From: Lingula anatina | Taxonomy: Eukaryota > Brachiopoda > Lingulata > Lingulida > Lingulidae | NCBI RefSeq assembly: GCF_001039355.2 | Contig: NW_019775486.1 | Coordinates: 179,074-238,101 of the forward strand | Direction: 5' to 3' | Length of the DNA: 59,028 nucleotides | In this document: positions 1 to 13,678 of the stretch, one piece after another | Position numbering within the stretch: the first letter of the stretch is position 1 | How the letters are laid out: the number at the start of each line of letters is the position of its first letter | Translations under genes and position numbers: made by a program | Notes under the pieces: generated by a model | Seen by the model: the letters and a program-made list of their open reading frames with translations, nothing else | Databases searched by the model: none | What the model was told of the DNA's origin: nothing

Positions 1-3000
1 AAAAAAAAAAAAAAAAATGGCTGTCTAGTCAAAAGACAAAAAATTCCAGAGCTTGTGTTCTTTCCATACTACAGAATTCATACTAAATGACTTAAAGATT
101 TCAGCATAGGATCCACAGGGTGTACATATCTCACCACCCTGACTAGATAGTGTGTTCTGTACTCAGTATAGGATCCACAGGGTGTACATATCTCACCAGC
201 TTAACCAGATAGTGTGTTCACTACTCATTAAGACACAGACGGTGCAGTGTATTCAGATAACAACTACAGACACTGATATATATCACTGTATATATATAAA
301 ACAAAAGCTGTATGAGTATGTACTAGTAGTAGAGCTGTACATATAGCTTTTACTTACTGGATACATAGTGTTTTTTATTAGAGAAAATGCCAGTTGACTT
401 TGAGACTAAACAGACTATTACGACATGTGATCAGACAGCAAAAAAAAACAACAAAAAAAAAAGCTCAGACTGTTATTTGTAATTGAAATCGATACAGCCA
501 TGTTTTGCTTACTGTTTCGTTTGACCTGAATCATCTATATTATTATTTGATAAAAATGGAACTACTCACAGGTGAAAGTTATGGATTATTGAGAACAATA
601 AAACAACATTTAAGATAAGCTATGTCAGTATATTTTATGGCCTTAAATATTGCAGTTGGTTGCATAGGCAGTGTTTTTCCTGGGTTTAATGGGCAAAAGT
701 TGCACCGAGCAATTTACAATTTTTAGACATTTTGTCAGTGATATTAAGTAATAAACATAAGACAATCAAAAGTATTAGGCATTAGCCATTAAACAGATAA
801 TATCACTGGAGAAATTATGCATATCAAGTAGGATCCATGCATCAGAATTTAAGAATCAGAACTCATTAACACCTTATCAAATAGGACCCTTGTATCAGAA
901 ATAAAGAATCAAAACTATAATTAACACCATTGATATCTCCTACTTGACAGTCTTTAAATTAAATGATTTGTTTTTGTTAGAATTGTGATAACGCAGTTAG
1001 GCACAGAGCTTAGAAAAGTAAATAAGGTGGTATAGGGACCACTTAATCAGGTAATTCCCAGGTGGAAGCGAGGAGAAGATAAGTACCAGATAAGCCAGCA
1101 CTGGCTGTGTGTTGAGGTATAGGTGTACAGGTAGAGCCAACAGCTGGGCAGACTGCAGTGTGGCGTACCTGTCTTGGACCTGTGACAAGAAGAACTTGAA
1201 GAAGGAAAGAGACAGAGGGTGACAGATGCTTAGAGCAGAGGCAACGAGGATAATATGTGGTCCACCTTTAGCTGGAAATAAACCTCAGGTGGATTACTAG
1301 ATATGCTGGAGCAAGGAGCTTTCTGTTAGGAGTTACATTTACAGAATTTTGAATCAGGGATGAAACTGTGGTTGTAAAAGTGTAGATACTATATAGTGGA
1401 GACAACTATAACTATTATATATTACTAGTACTTTATTGGGCCTTAGTTGGGGACTTGTCTACAGTAAAGCTTGGTGCAATTCTAGAGAGCTGACAATTTT
1501 TTTCAAGCAAGGAAAAGGATCAGTCCTGCAAGTCACCAATGACTGGACGTCACTCAGTTTGAGAGATACGAGTACAAAGGGGAATTGAGAATTATAGCAT
1601 GTAGGGATGAGACCCTAATTTGAGGGGACAGAACCTATAATTAGCCCATTAATGAGTATAAATATCTAAACTAAAATACAACAAGAGGACATTGTCAAAG
1701 TAAAAGAAGTTGAACATGATATAGAAGTGACCATTTAAAAGTACCAGTTAGCCTTTAATCTAGAGGGTCAGGTAAGTTTCTCTTTGACCCTGTGATCTTA
1801 ACCCTCCATAGAACACAGCTGAATACATATGAAGAAGAGAAATAGACCATAGATATAATTTACACATTGGTGTTATACAGGACCATCTCTGTTTGCTTGA
1901 CTGCCAGTCATTACCTACTCACTTGGTCAAGCCGTAGTGGACATTGCTGTATATATACTAGTATATGTATCTGTATGAACACAGGAGATTGTCAGTGACA
2001 GGAAGATATATATACCAGCAAGTCTGGGTGTCAGCAACAGGAGACTGCTCCAATGGCACAATTGTCGTAATATTCCGTACCATGTTGCTATTTTAGTGTA
2101 AAGACAATGATGTCCTTGAGGGGAGGATTACAGACACGTAGGTAACACGCTTGCAGTACAAGATACTGTGTGTGGAGTTCAGTGTGTTGTACTCAGAGAG
2201 ACAGGTTCACCCTTTGGATATTGTGTGTGGTTTAAGTTTTAACAAGTGGCTGGAAGGATCAGAGAAGAAAATGCTGGACTTGACTGGAAGTGCTGTTGCT
2301 ATGGATGTGGGTAGATAGGATTAGTATAGAGGCACTGGTGTTCTACATATATTGTAACCTGAGCTCTTTTGGAGACTGTGTGTGCATTGGTTTTTGGATA
2401 GTGACATTGTAAATGTCAGTTCTGTCACTTGTCAGCTGTCACCTTTATTTCTTTGCACCTGGGGAGCTGTGATTTGATACTGTATGTATTGACTTAGACT
2501 ACTGACTGTGCATGAACAGGTTTCTTGTGGATTTAAAGATTAGGTGTAGTTTATGATGGACAAAAACAAGTCAATTTAGACATATTGCACAGGTATTTGC
2601 CTTATCAAGTCAGTGATGTGGACAGATTGCCAAACTACTTTTTGAGTTGAAGTTGAGCAATTGTGACAGCTTACTTAAATGGGTGAATTAGTTCTTAAAT
2701 ATTGACTATCTTGAGGAGCAGGCACCAGCACACCCACATTGTGGCTTTTAATCTGTCACTGGGATGATTCTTCAATTACTGGTAGACATGAACATGAACT
2801 CAAATCATCATGACGTCTTTTATGTTGTTTAAGATCCACCTTACCTTCAGATGTCAAAAGTCACTGCAAGAGTAACACCGTGACTTTTTAATTTTGGGAC
2901 TTTGCACTTGGGGGATCAAGTGTAACATGTTGTGATTACCTCAGACATTTTACTCACAGCTGGAAAACCTGTTTAATTACTTGTGAACTTGCTTGCAGTC

Positions 3001-3468
3001 CAGATATTTTTTTCCTCATATCTTTGACATACAGATTCTCACTGATGCCAGCTAATGAATTTTACATTTAAAATTACTTAAACACCTTTTAAGTGACATA
3101 TAGGATGTCATAGTAATTTATTTAAATGTTATGAGATAAGATAACATTATATTCTGGCAATCTTTCCTTCAAGAGTGACCTAGAATCCTTCCCAGGACAT
3201 TTTGACTTTTCCATTTTGAACAATTGACAAAAATATTTTCATCAGTTCACCAGCTGGTGTACCGCTGCTGACATGTGGAGGACATAGAAAAAAAGAAAGT
3301 GTACAAAAAAAAAAAAAAAGAGAGGGAGAGGAAACCAATCACACTTTTATATTTGAGGAAGGAGGCACATTACCTAACAGCTTTTATCATTTCCAGACAT
3401 TGCAGGAAAAAGGATTTTTGCTTCATTTCCACTGTTCTTAGGTCTTCAAATATCTCCGCTCAGGAAAC
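1..3468. other. Upstream non-coding region, no gene recognised
   Basis: No convincing exon is seen on either strand; the open frames here are short, of biased composition, and lack paired splice signals. The interval begins with a poly-A run and holds a 62-bp tandem duplication at about 106-229. Its right end (about 3200-3468) probably includes the 5' untranslated part of the CED-6/GULP1 homologue, because acceptor-like sequences (for example a ttag near 3440) lie just before the first ATG. This last point is inference. Confidence 0.5.
106..229. repeat. 62-bp tandem duplication, two copies
   Basis: The sequence ataggatccacagggtgtac starts at 106 and again at 168. The rest of each unit matches as well (tatctcacc, then a diverged stretch, then agatagtgtgttc), giving a 62-bp period. 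The function is unknown and it lies in non-coding sequence. Confidence 0.7.
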
Positions 3469-6400
3469 ATGGAGTCCTTACCCAAAGCCCGTTCTTATAT
3501 GAATAGTAAAGAGAATATTGTTCTTGTTCCTAATGCTAGTTTTGGGAAGAGGAAGTTCATCCAGTTTTCCGTCATGAATCGTCAGACCAGTTTTGCGCGC
3601 TGGGTGCAGGGCCAGAAAGAAAACCAGTCTCACAGTAGAAACAGTAAGTATTCTGATTGGTGTGTTTATGTTTGTTAATTATTGTATTTATTTATTTATT
3701 TATTTATTTATTTATTATACTGTAACAATTACAATATTTGGTCATTTGAAATCTTACCTGAAGAGATTAAAGTATTCATTTATTTAATTAATTTTTTTTT
3801 CTGTTAGACCAATATTATTGTCAGTTTATAATAAAGCTTTTGAATAATTAATCCCTTCCAATATACAATACAATAAGTTAAAGATGACTTGTACCTATGG
3901 CAAGGGAAATATAAAGACTGATTTCAACAAAGCAGTAACACGGTTTTAAAAAAATTGAACAATAAGAAACTACATGGGCCGCTAATGTTACTTGTGCTGT
4001 GAGTGTTACAGTAAATTATGTTCTGGAGAGTGACAACAGGGAAGTAGGTGGTGCCAGGGTCCTGCTGGTACTGGCTTGCAAATCTGGGTCATGTTTTGGA
4101 GACAACTGGAAACAGTAATTCAGAAATAAGGAGCCCCTGCAGAAAGGAGAGGCTGTAGAGGCTTTCCATCTTGAACAGCAGCCTTTTCTTACTTTTTAGT
4201 GAAACGGGTGTCCTTATTTACTTGGAGTAAAATTTTCAGTCTTAAAGGCAAGCAGTGATCTATTGTGAAACAGGTCTTAGAACTTGGCTGTTACATCTCT
4301 GGCACCTGCTGTGCTGCTGAATTGGAACAGCAAGAAAATGGGAAATGAATCATCATATTTATTACCATGAATTTCTTAGGACAGACCACAGAAAATGTTT
4401 TTTTTTTTTCTGGTTCAATATTTACAATTATACTCTGTCAACCATTTGCTGTTCTGAAAAAAAAAGAAGAAAGAAAAGGAAAACTGAGTCTGGGAGTTAC
4501 ATCACCCTAAAGAATTCCATGTTTGTTGATTGTATCATGTATGGCCCTGCTGTTTTGAGCCTAATAAAATGAAAACAAGAAAAAAAGGTGAAGAAATTCA
4601 GGAAATTACTTCATCCTGAGTTCCATTCCTCAAAAATGTTTCTTATCAGAGTTTCTGAAAGTTTTTCCCCTCTTTTGTATGTCTGTTCTCAAAGGAGTTT
4701 CCTGCATCTTTGGAAGAGAAAAAGACCCTAGTGTAAAGCCGTTGGCAGAAATGTATCAGATTTGTTCTGTTCTTCAACAATTTGCAGAAAAAAAGTGTGA
4801 TGCTTAAGATCTAAATAAAAGCTGCTGTTTTTTTGTCTTGACTTGGTGCCAGGACGTTGCCCTTTCTGGAAACTTGCCTTCAATATTAACACGTGCTTGC
4901 TGTTTTCAGATTTCCAGTTTTCTTTGAAACACAAAACAATATCTGGAGACCATATCATTACTTAAACCTAAATAATTGATTAGACCAAATTTATTATAGA
5001 TAAGAGAAAAAAAAAAGATAAAGGGGGATGAAATAAAAAAGAGCAATTATTTGGAAATTTCCATAGCCAACTTAAGAAATATTTGAATGTCAGTAGCTTT
5101 TCTATATATCCTGAATGGTAGTGTCTTCTTTTCATAGACAAGAGAAGAGCCACTGAACATGTTGACATGGCATGTACGCATGTGCATACTGAACTTGTCA
5201 TTGAACATGTACATGTGTACCTCATATATACTTGCACATACATATACATCTCATATATACTTGCACATACACTGCATGTGTACTTGCACATAAATATACA
5301 CACTAAACGTGTCATATTTGTTTCATTTTCCAGTGAACAAGCAGTGGGTTCATCCTCCAGAAGCTCTCCTCAGAGGACATATAGTCTACAATGTCAAAGT
5401 AAGTGGATTTGTACTGGAACAGATACATTTTGCTACATAGTTATAGATTTGTACAGTGTACATGAACAGTGTCAAAGTTGGTGGGCTGTAAAGATACATT
5501 TTGCTACATAGTTACAGAATGGTAGAATAATAGAATAAATCACCCTTTGTGTACAAAGTGAGATTATGATAGTAATGCAATAACTATGGCAGTTTTCTTA
5601 TGTAAAGGTTTTTTTGTTTTTTTACAAAGAACCTAAAGACAACTGATAGATCTAAGATCAAATTTTCTTCATTTGTTAATTTTTTTCATATTTTCTAGTA
5701 TCTTGGAGGATGTGGAGTGGAAACAGCCAAGGGGTCTGATGTAGTCAAGGATGCAATTAGGAAAATGAAGGTAATGTGAAAAAAAATAATAATGATGAAA
5801 TGATAAAATTTTCTTACTTGATCACCATACAACTGAAACTTTCAGTAAAAATAGGGCAAGAAAGGAGTCTTCAAATAAACCCCTTCAGATTTTAATTTAT
5901 TGTAAAGTCACCAAAACTTTTGTTTTCAGTTCAACAAACAGTTAAAGAAGTCAGAAGGCATCAAGCCGGCCAAGGTGGAGCTGACAATATCCGTGGACGG
6001 GGTAACCATTCAGGATCCTAAAACCAAAGTAAGTCACTGTTCACCAAAGTTTAAATCCACTCTTCCTGCTTCTTTTTGGAGCTAGTCTGAAGTTAAGCAG
6101 GCTTTACTTTTCATTCTTCTGTGAAAGGACAGAAGTTTGACAGAAGCCGTTTCATAATCTTTTTGACCTATGATATGAACAATTGCATGCATGCAGGCAA
6201 ACACACATCTCTTACAATTTTGGTTGTTTATTTATTTAAAAAAGGCATCAGATTCTGTAGTATGGCTTTTCATTTAACTTAAACCACAATGTCTACAAGT
6301 TCACGAATGAAAAAGAAAATTAAGTAATCAGGGGCGGATTTAGGCCGTCTTCTGGGTCTTCCGGAAGACGGTCAGATTTCCAAGTTTACATTGACGGGTA

Positions 6401-7828
6401 TCCAATTTTTCATGTTGGAAGACGGTCAAAATTGGAGAATGAATCAACAAAGATAATTTGGAAGACTGTCAGTAAATAGGTCTGGATCCGCCCCTGGTAA
6501 TATCATTAACACAGACCTTCTGTGCTTTTCACATAAATAAAGGACAGCATCAAGGGGACCACACAATCACAATAAATCTATATCATTTCCAGATTATCAA
6601 GCACCAGTATCCTCTGCATCGTATCTCTTACTGCGCAGATGACAAGTCAGACAAGAGGATGTTCACCTTCATTGCCAAGGAGGCGGACTCACAGGATCAC
6701 ACCTGTCACGTGTTTGACAGTGAGAAATGTGTACGTCTGTCCAAGTTGTCATCCTGTATAACACTGTGGGGATTGTCTGATTTGGGTGAAATTGTGATAC
6801 ATATATTGTTTAAGTTGAATGAAGTTGTGGTTGAAATTGTGACATAGGTTGAGTCAATACTTACATGTTTCAGTAGCAAATGACTGCCAGGTCCTCACTT
6901 GCCCTGTCTTTCACAAATGGCAAATGCATTGAGTTGGGTGAGATTGCTACAATGTCACACCTATCGCAATGAAAAACCATGCACTGGAACTTTCAGGTGT
7001 TACCTATTATGGACAGTTTTGATTGCATTGAACCAAGACTTCTCTTGTCCAGTGTTGGTGCAGCGTGCTTGTCATGTGGTCACAGCCAGAAGTGAAATTG
7101 TGTTGGGTTGTGACAATTGAGATCATACTAGCACACCTAACACAATTAGGGAACACTTGTTCACTATATGAATGTCATATTTTCCATTCCAGTCTGAAGA
7201 GATCACTCTGACAGTGGGTCAAGCATTTGACCTTGCCTACAGAAAATTTCTGGAGTCTTCAGGACGCGACATGGATCTCAAGAAACAGTTCTTGCTGCTG
7301 CAAAAGAAGGTAATTAAAAGTGAAGTTGCACATACATGTTTTAAAGCAATTCTGCATAGACTTACCAAGCTATTTTATATACCCTATTGTAAGGAGAGTG
7401 TTTGAAGGAAAAATGGGTCTCGGATTCATTTACCAATGTTTTCCAGCTAGTAAATTTGACCTGGACTTCGTAGTAATCTTCGGGTGTACTAGTCAGAGCT
7501 ACCAATGGACTGCAAAGTTATGAAGTTACAGGCGTGGACTACTCAATCACTTCCTAATGTCCGTTTATCTTTTTTGCTATCACATCCTAATATCCCAGTG
7601 TCTCTCGCCCCCAGGTCCAGGCACTGTCCCATGAAAACCAGGAACTGAAGACCAGGATCCAGGAACTGGAGGGCATGAAGGACAGGGACGAGATCCAGAG
7701 ATACATGGAGCAGAACCATGTACGTACCACCTCAGATCCCAGGATATCTGACCTGGAAAGACAGGATTATTATTATTATTAGTAGTAGTAGTATTTATTA
7801 TTATTATTATTATTATTAGTAGTAGTAG

Positions 7829-7861
<33 letters not shown>

Positions 7862-7887
7862 GTAGTAGTAGTAGTATTTATTATTAT

Positions 7888-7956
<69 letters not shown>

Positions 7957-10900
7957 CAGTAGCAGCAGTAGTAGTTCAATAAAACGCAAGATGAATTTGG
8001 GTATTTTTCCATTTTTGACGGATCTGAAATGATGTTGAACCCAATTTCAGTTAGTTTATATGAAGATTACCCCATGGTTTTTGAGTTAGCTAACACATAA
8101 ATGATTGGTGGCCAAAGTTTTGAAAATTTTTATTTATAATTGCTGTTGTGAATTTTGATATGAATATTCTCAAACTTACATATCAAAAGGAAATTTTATA
8201 AAAAGGCTCAAGTTGCAAAATTTTGAGTACAAAACTTATCAAAAATTTTCTCCCTTTGAATATAGATCTTATGTATCTTAACAGTTTATTTGAAACCCTG
8301 CCCACGCCTATATGTCTGGCTTCCTTTATTTGAAAATATACAGGAATTAAATAACAACATATTATTATTGATTGCATGCCCTGATATGGAAATAACCATA
8401 TTAACAGGAAGCATTTTATTTAACTAAGAGCAAATTGACTTGTGGTTTATCAGAAAAGTGATGACATTTCTGAAGATAACATGTCACAACTGACCCTAGA
8501 CATAGAAATAGAAATACTGAAAAATTTAGCTTTATTTTTTTAGAAATTACATGTTCTGGTTGTTATTTTCTTTGTCAGAATTTTTAGCTCTCAAGTCACT
8601 ATTTAAGACATTCAGGTGGAGGTGTCAATTTTGTTCATCAGTGTTTTAATTAAAAATTGTAATAGTCATTCTGGTGAGGATACACACAGTTATAATTGTC
8701 TCTATTTTTGTTGATTTTACTTTTAATTTATTTTCCTTTTTTTGCGCACTCTTTTTTTTTCATAATCTGCATGTGTTCATGTTTCCAGTCTATCACGCCA
8801 GCCTCACCAGTGTCTCCAGCTGACTTGATTGATTACAATTTTTATTTCGGTCACCATAGTGACCTGAGCACTGTGGCAACAGAGGCCACAGAGGTAACCA
8901 TGTGACAGTCATGTGACCATTGTGTGACACACCTCTATATTTTGTGTTGTTTTACACTGTCATTACTTTTCTATACACCCATACTCATTATACTATGTAC
9001 TTATTTAAGGCTGACACCAGTGTGAAATATCACAGTACCATTTTTGGAAAGAAAGAAAAATATATCTTTTTACTGAAGAGGTATTCATTTGCTATGGATT
9101 TTATTTGAACATCACGCCAACTTGTCAATTAAGACTTGGACAGTTTAGGCCAGATATTGCACAGTGGGTTCTCTGCCGTGGTTTCTGGTTTAAATTGTTT
9201 TCGGTCTGATTACACCCATAAGATCAGACAAACCATACTGGTGTGAGTTATAAGTCCCATGTATTTCCACTTGGTAGTCTAACCCTACAAGCTTTCTGTG
9301 CTTTTATTTCTCTAGATACGCTCTCTTGGTGAGATAACCCCAAGCCTTGTTTTCACAGAAGGAAAGTCCAAGCATAATGGGGAGGTAGGAGATACATGTA
9401 TCTGCTTAAAGTTGCTTTCACATGCTTGGGTTTTATGTGGACCTGGCACACTTTTCAGTTTTGAAGTTCAAGGGTCTCACTATATGCTCACTATATGCTT
9501 CATAGAGTAGGGTTGACTGTTACTTTGCAGACAGGTGTATACTACATACATGCCCAGCTGGAAGAATGACTGACAGAAGAACAGACTGACTGACTGAAGG
9601 ATTGACTGACTGACAAGATTAGTTTTTGACATTATACTGCCATGGTTAAAAAGAATAATTGGTAGGCTTCTATACTTTAGGAAGACACATACTCACCTAA
9701 GCTCTTGCAACTGGCAAACAATGGCACATTAATTTTTGCTTTTGTACCATTTTTGATTCAGCTTTTTAACTAAATGTATTTATGAAGATAGTAAATAACA
9801 TGTCAGACTCTCAAAATAAAAATTCCTTATCAGCCTTTAAACACTGCTTCTGTCACTAAGGTAACAAAAGTACTGCAAATAGGTAGTTCAGTAGAAGTCT
9901 TATGTGATAAAGCAGTATAAAAATCATTGTTGACATTCTGAGATAAATCAACATAAAACATCAAATTTATGTGACTGGCAGTGTTAACTATTTTTTTAAG
10001 AGGAAAAGAGATTTAAAAAATCTTGGAGAGTTTTCTGTCTCTTTGCACAATTTCCTCTTCCTCAGTTCCAGACTCTCAACTTTGGGATCAGTTTTCATCT
10101 ATATATTCTGATAGTTCTGTGATCTGATCTGATACACAGGGTGCACTGTCTGTTCTGTGATCTGATACTTAGATATATGTGTTCACCATTTTAACACAGT
10201 AAACCTTTCTGTGTTTTATATCACGTTTCAACCAGCACACTTCACAATCTGAGGGAGATTTTTTTTATTAAGATCAGTATAAATGTGTCCTGAAAGTCTG
10301 CACAAAGAGGGGGAATATCCATGATGTTGAACAATTGATGTGTACCCTGATGTTCACGGTGTATATTCTCTATTAACATTATAAACTCTGTATTCTGGTC
10401 ATTGATTGGAGTGTTTTGAAGACTGAATTTCAGGGTACCCCTACAGAAGATTTAAGAATTTCAATTTAAAGTTTATCTTATTAACTAAGTTGACCATATT
10501 ATTGATTAAGCCTTCAAATTTTATTGTGGGATAATTTAGTGAGAAAATAGCAAGTGCTTTATAAAATATTTTTAAAATTTTCAATATGATAAAAGTGATG
10601 TTTCTCCTGTTTTTAGACCAATGCCGAGAACAACCACCGCGAGGTCCCCACGGTGGGCCGGAGACTGGAGGGGCTGATATTTGAAGATGACTTTGTGCCT
10701 CAGACCAACGGCAGCGCTACTCCTAATACTAGTCAGTCGTCCCCCAGTCAGTTACCAATATGTGAGTATATTTGTGTATGGTTAACTTTTTGCCCCTCAC
10801 CACTGAAGTAAAATTCCAGGTGTGATTATAAAGCACTTGTCAATAATTTTACATGTACTATAAAGGTTTAGCGAAGACTTATTTTACTAAGCATGTTTTG

Positions 10901-13626
10901 TATATGGTATGAAGTATGTCAGTTCTCAGATCTGTTAATGGACAGAATTCAGGATGTACATAAAAGGTTTGAATGCAGTCTCTAAGTAAAGATATGCTCT
11001 ATAAAGCTGTCTAAATTTGTATTTTGCAGTGTCCCCACCCCCCAGCACTGGGAAGAGACCTCACCATGGCACACCCACCTCACCAGCCAGTACTTCTAAT
11101 AACCAAGGTACAGTATATATACTCTATCACCCACCTCACCTGCCAGTACTTCTAATAACCAAGGTACATTATATGTATTGTTAACAGTCAACAGTCAGTT
11201 AACTTGTACTTTTAGTTGTTCCATCTGGCCTTGCATGGGCTTGTATTCAGTTCTTTATGCCAGTTTTTAAATATTATCTTTCAACTTTTTCTCTTGAATA
11301 ATTATGTACAGACACAGATGTGTCTGTACATATTGCCATCACCTGCGTCTGTCGTCGCCGTCGCCGATCATGTCGCCGTCGCCGTGCACTTTCAGCGTTA
11401 ACACCATAAGTGGAAGACAGTTTTACTTTTGGGCTTTATATTTACAGAGCTGACAAATATTCATAAAACGCAGGTCAAGTTCGAAAATCAGCATGATCGG
11501 GCCATTATTGTAGAATTTATGCTGTTTTTTCACTTTTTAGCATATATGCAACACTGTTAACACATTTCAAGGAAAACCGATAGGCCTGTTGTCATGAAAC
11601 TCACAGGAGTAATCAATCTTACTAAAACGCAGGTCAAGTTCGAAAATCGGCATGATCGGGCCACTATTTTACTAGTTATGCTGTTTTTTACACTTTTCAG
11701 CCTATATGCAACACTGTAAACACAATATAAGAAAAACAGATGGGCCAATTGTCATGAAAGTCACAGGAGTGGTCAATTTTACTAAAATGCAGGTTGAGTT
11801 CGTAAATCAGCATAATCGTGCCATTATTTTAGAAGGTATGCTGTTTTTTCACATTTCTTCAGATTCAATTTTTAGGCATGTTAACAGTCTCATTATTAAA
11901 CTAATAAGATACGTGAAAGTGTTTGTTTGACATTTCCTGCATCTTTACAACATTGTTAGTTGATTATGTAAAAATGATGGTAAACTTGTTATCATGTATT
12001 GTATAATAGAGTTTCAAAAATGGAAATAAACTCATATCATTGCAATTTGTCAGATTCAATCATTCACTATGTTCAGAATCTCAGAATGGAAGAAATTGGA
12101 CATTTAACACTGCTCTATTGATACTTTTCTCATCTCATCAATTTTCTTAGTTGATCATATAAAAATGGCAGTAAACTGTTAATTTTGTTTTATGTTAAAA
12201 ATTGTTAAAAATGGGGAAAAAAACATTTCAGAACAGTGCTGTCTTGTTTACATTTTGGCATTTTCAAGTTGTGACTTTGAAGTTCCATGGGCCTGAAGAC
12301 CTTTGCTAGTCACATTTTCTGAATATCCATGATACTAATATTTTATTAGTAAAAATTGATGGTCATTATGCTGTTAAACATTATGTAACATTGCATCAAA
12401 ATTTGAAAAAAACCTATTTTGGGCACTGCTCCCATGATTACCTTTTAAGAAAAACCATGTCACTTACTGTTCTCAAACTTACAGGAAAGAAACATGGGAC
12501 TAAAATACAGCTTCAGTAGGCAATGCAATCTGCCAGATAAACAGTTTTTTTTGTGAAAATTTAATTTTTCACATATTGGCATTTTCAAGGTGTGACTTTG
12601 AAGTTCCACAGGCTTGAAGACCCAGGCTAGTCACATTTTCTGAAAATCCATGATACATATATTTTGTTATTAAAAATTGATTGTCATTATGCTGTTAACC
12701 ATTATGTAATATTGCATCAGAATAGAAGAAAACACAATTTTGGGTGCTGCTGCCATGATGACCATTATGGGAAAACCATGTTACTTATGATTGCCAAACT
12801 TTCAAAAAAGAAATACAGGACTAAAATGCAGCCTGACTTGGAAAAGCAGTCTAATTGACTTCTTTTTCTGGAAGTTTTACATTTTCAAAGTGTGAACCCA
12901 TGGGCCTGAAGCCTTATGCTTGTTTCACATTTTACTTACATTGGTATTACCTGTTGAGCATAATTAAAATTTGATGTTGAATTTGCAGTTTAACATAATG
13001 TACTTTTGCATCAGAATTGACAGTAGCCTATTTTGTTTTTTCCTGCTTTTTGTCTGTACATTTGACAGCTTTGCTGCCTTGTTTTTTTATTATTATTAAA
13101 GGCACTTTAGTAATTGAAACCAAATTGGAGATAAATTTGGCCAAAACAATCAAGTATTCTACGTTCTCTGTAGCCAAGTTAAAATGTATTTGACATTTGG
13201 CTGAATGTTAAGAAGGTGTGAGTCCAGCCTCTAGATCTAACATTTTATCTCAAACATATATTTCAGATTTATTGGGCTCCAACCCCTTCACCTCACCTAG
13301 CAACAATGTATCTGGTGGAGAGGATCCATTTGGTATGGGGGCCTTCAACCCTAGCGCCAAGGACCTTGACCACGCTATCATGAAGGTTGACAAAGAACTG
13401 TTGGACTTACAGGTAATGGAAAGTTGAAATAGAACCACATAAAATGCTAATTGAAAAATGTTTAATAGGCTCAGTTTCTTTTCCTGACTTCAAAGGAACA
13501 CAGACAGTATTTTTATGTCAATCTGTTTTTTGTGTGTTTGTAAATCTATCTTGGTTTATGGAAAAATGTATTCATATCAGCTTACATAATTGGGCCACAG
13601 AATTTCATAAAAATTGTAACTATTTG

Positions 13627-13678
<52 letters not shown>

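Noticed and set aside
5160-5310. Alternating catatata/cttgcacata-rich tract before CED-6/GULP1 exon 2
   Set aside because: Purine-pyrimidine-rich simple sequence with poor periodicity; no function or element can be supported.
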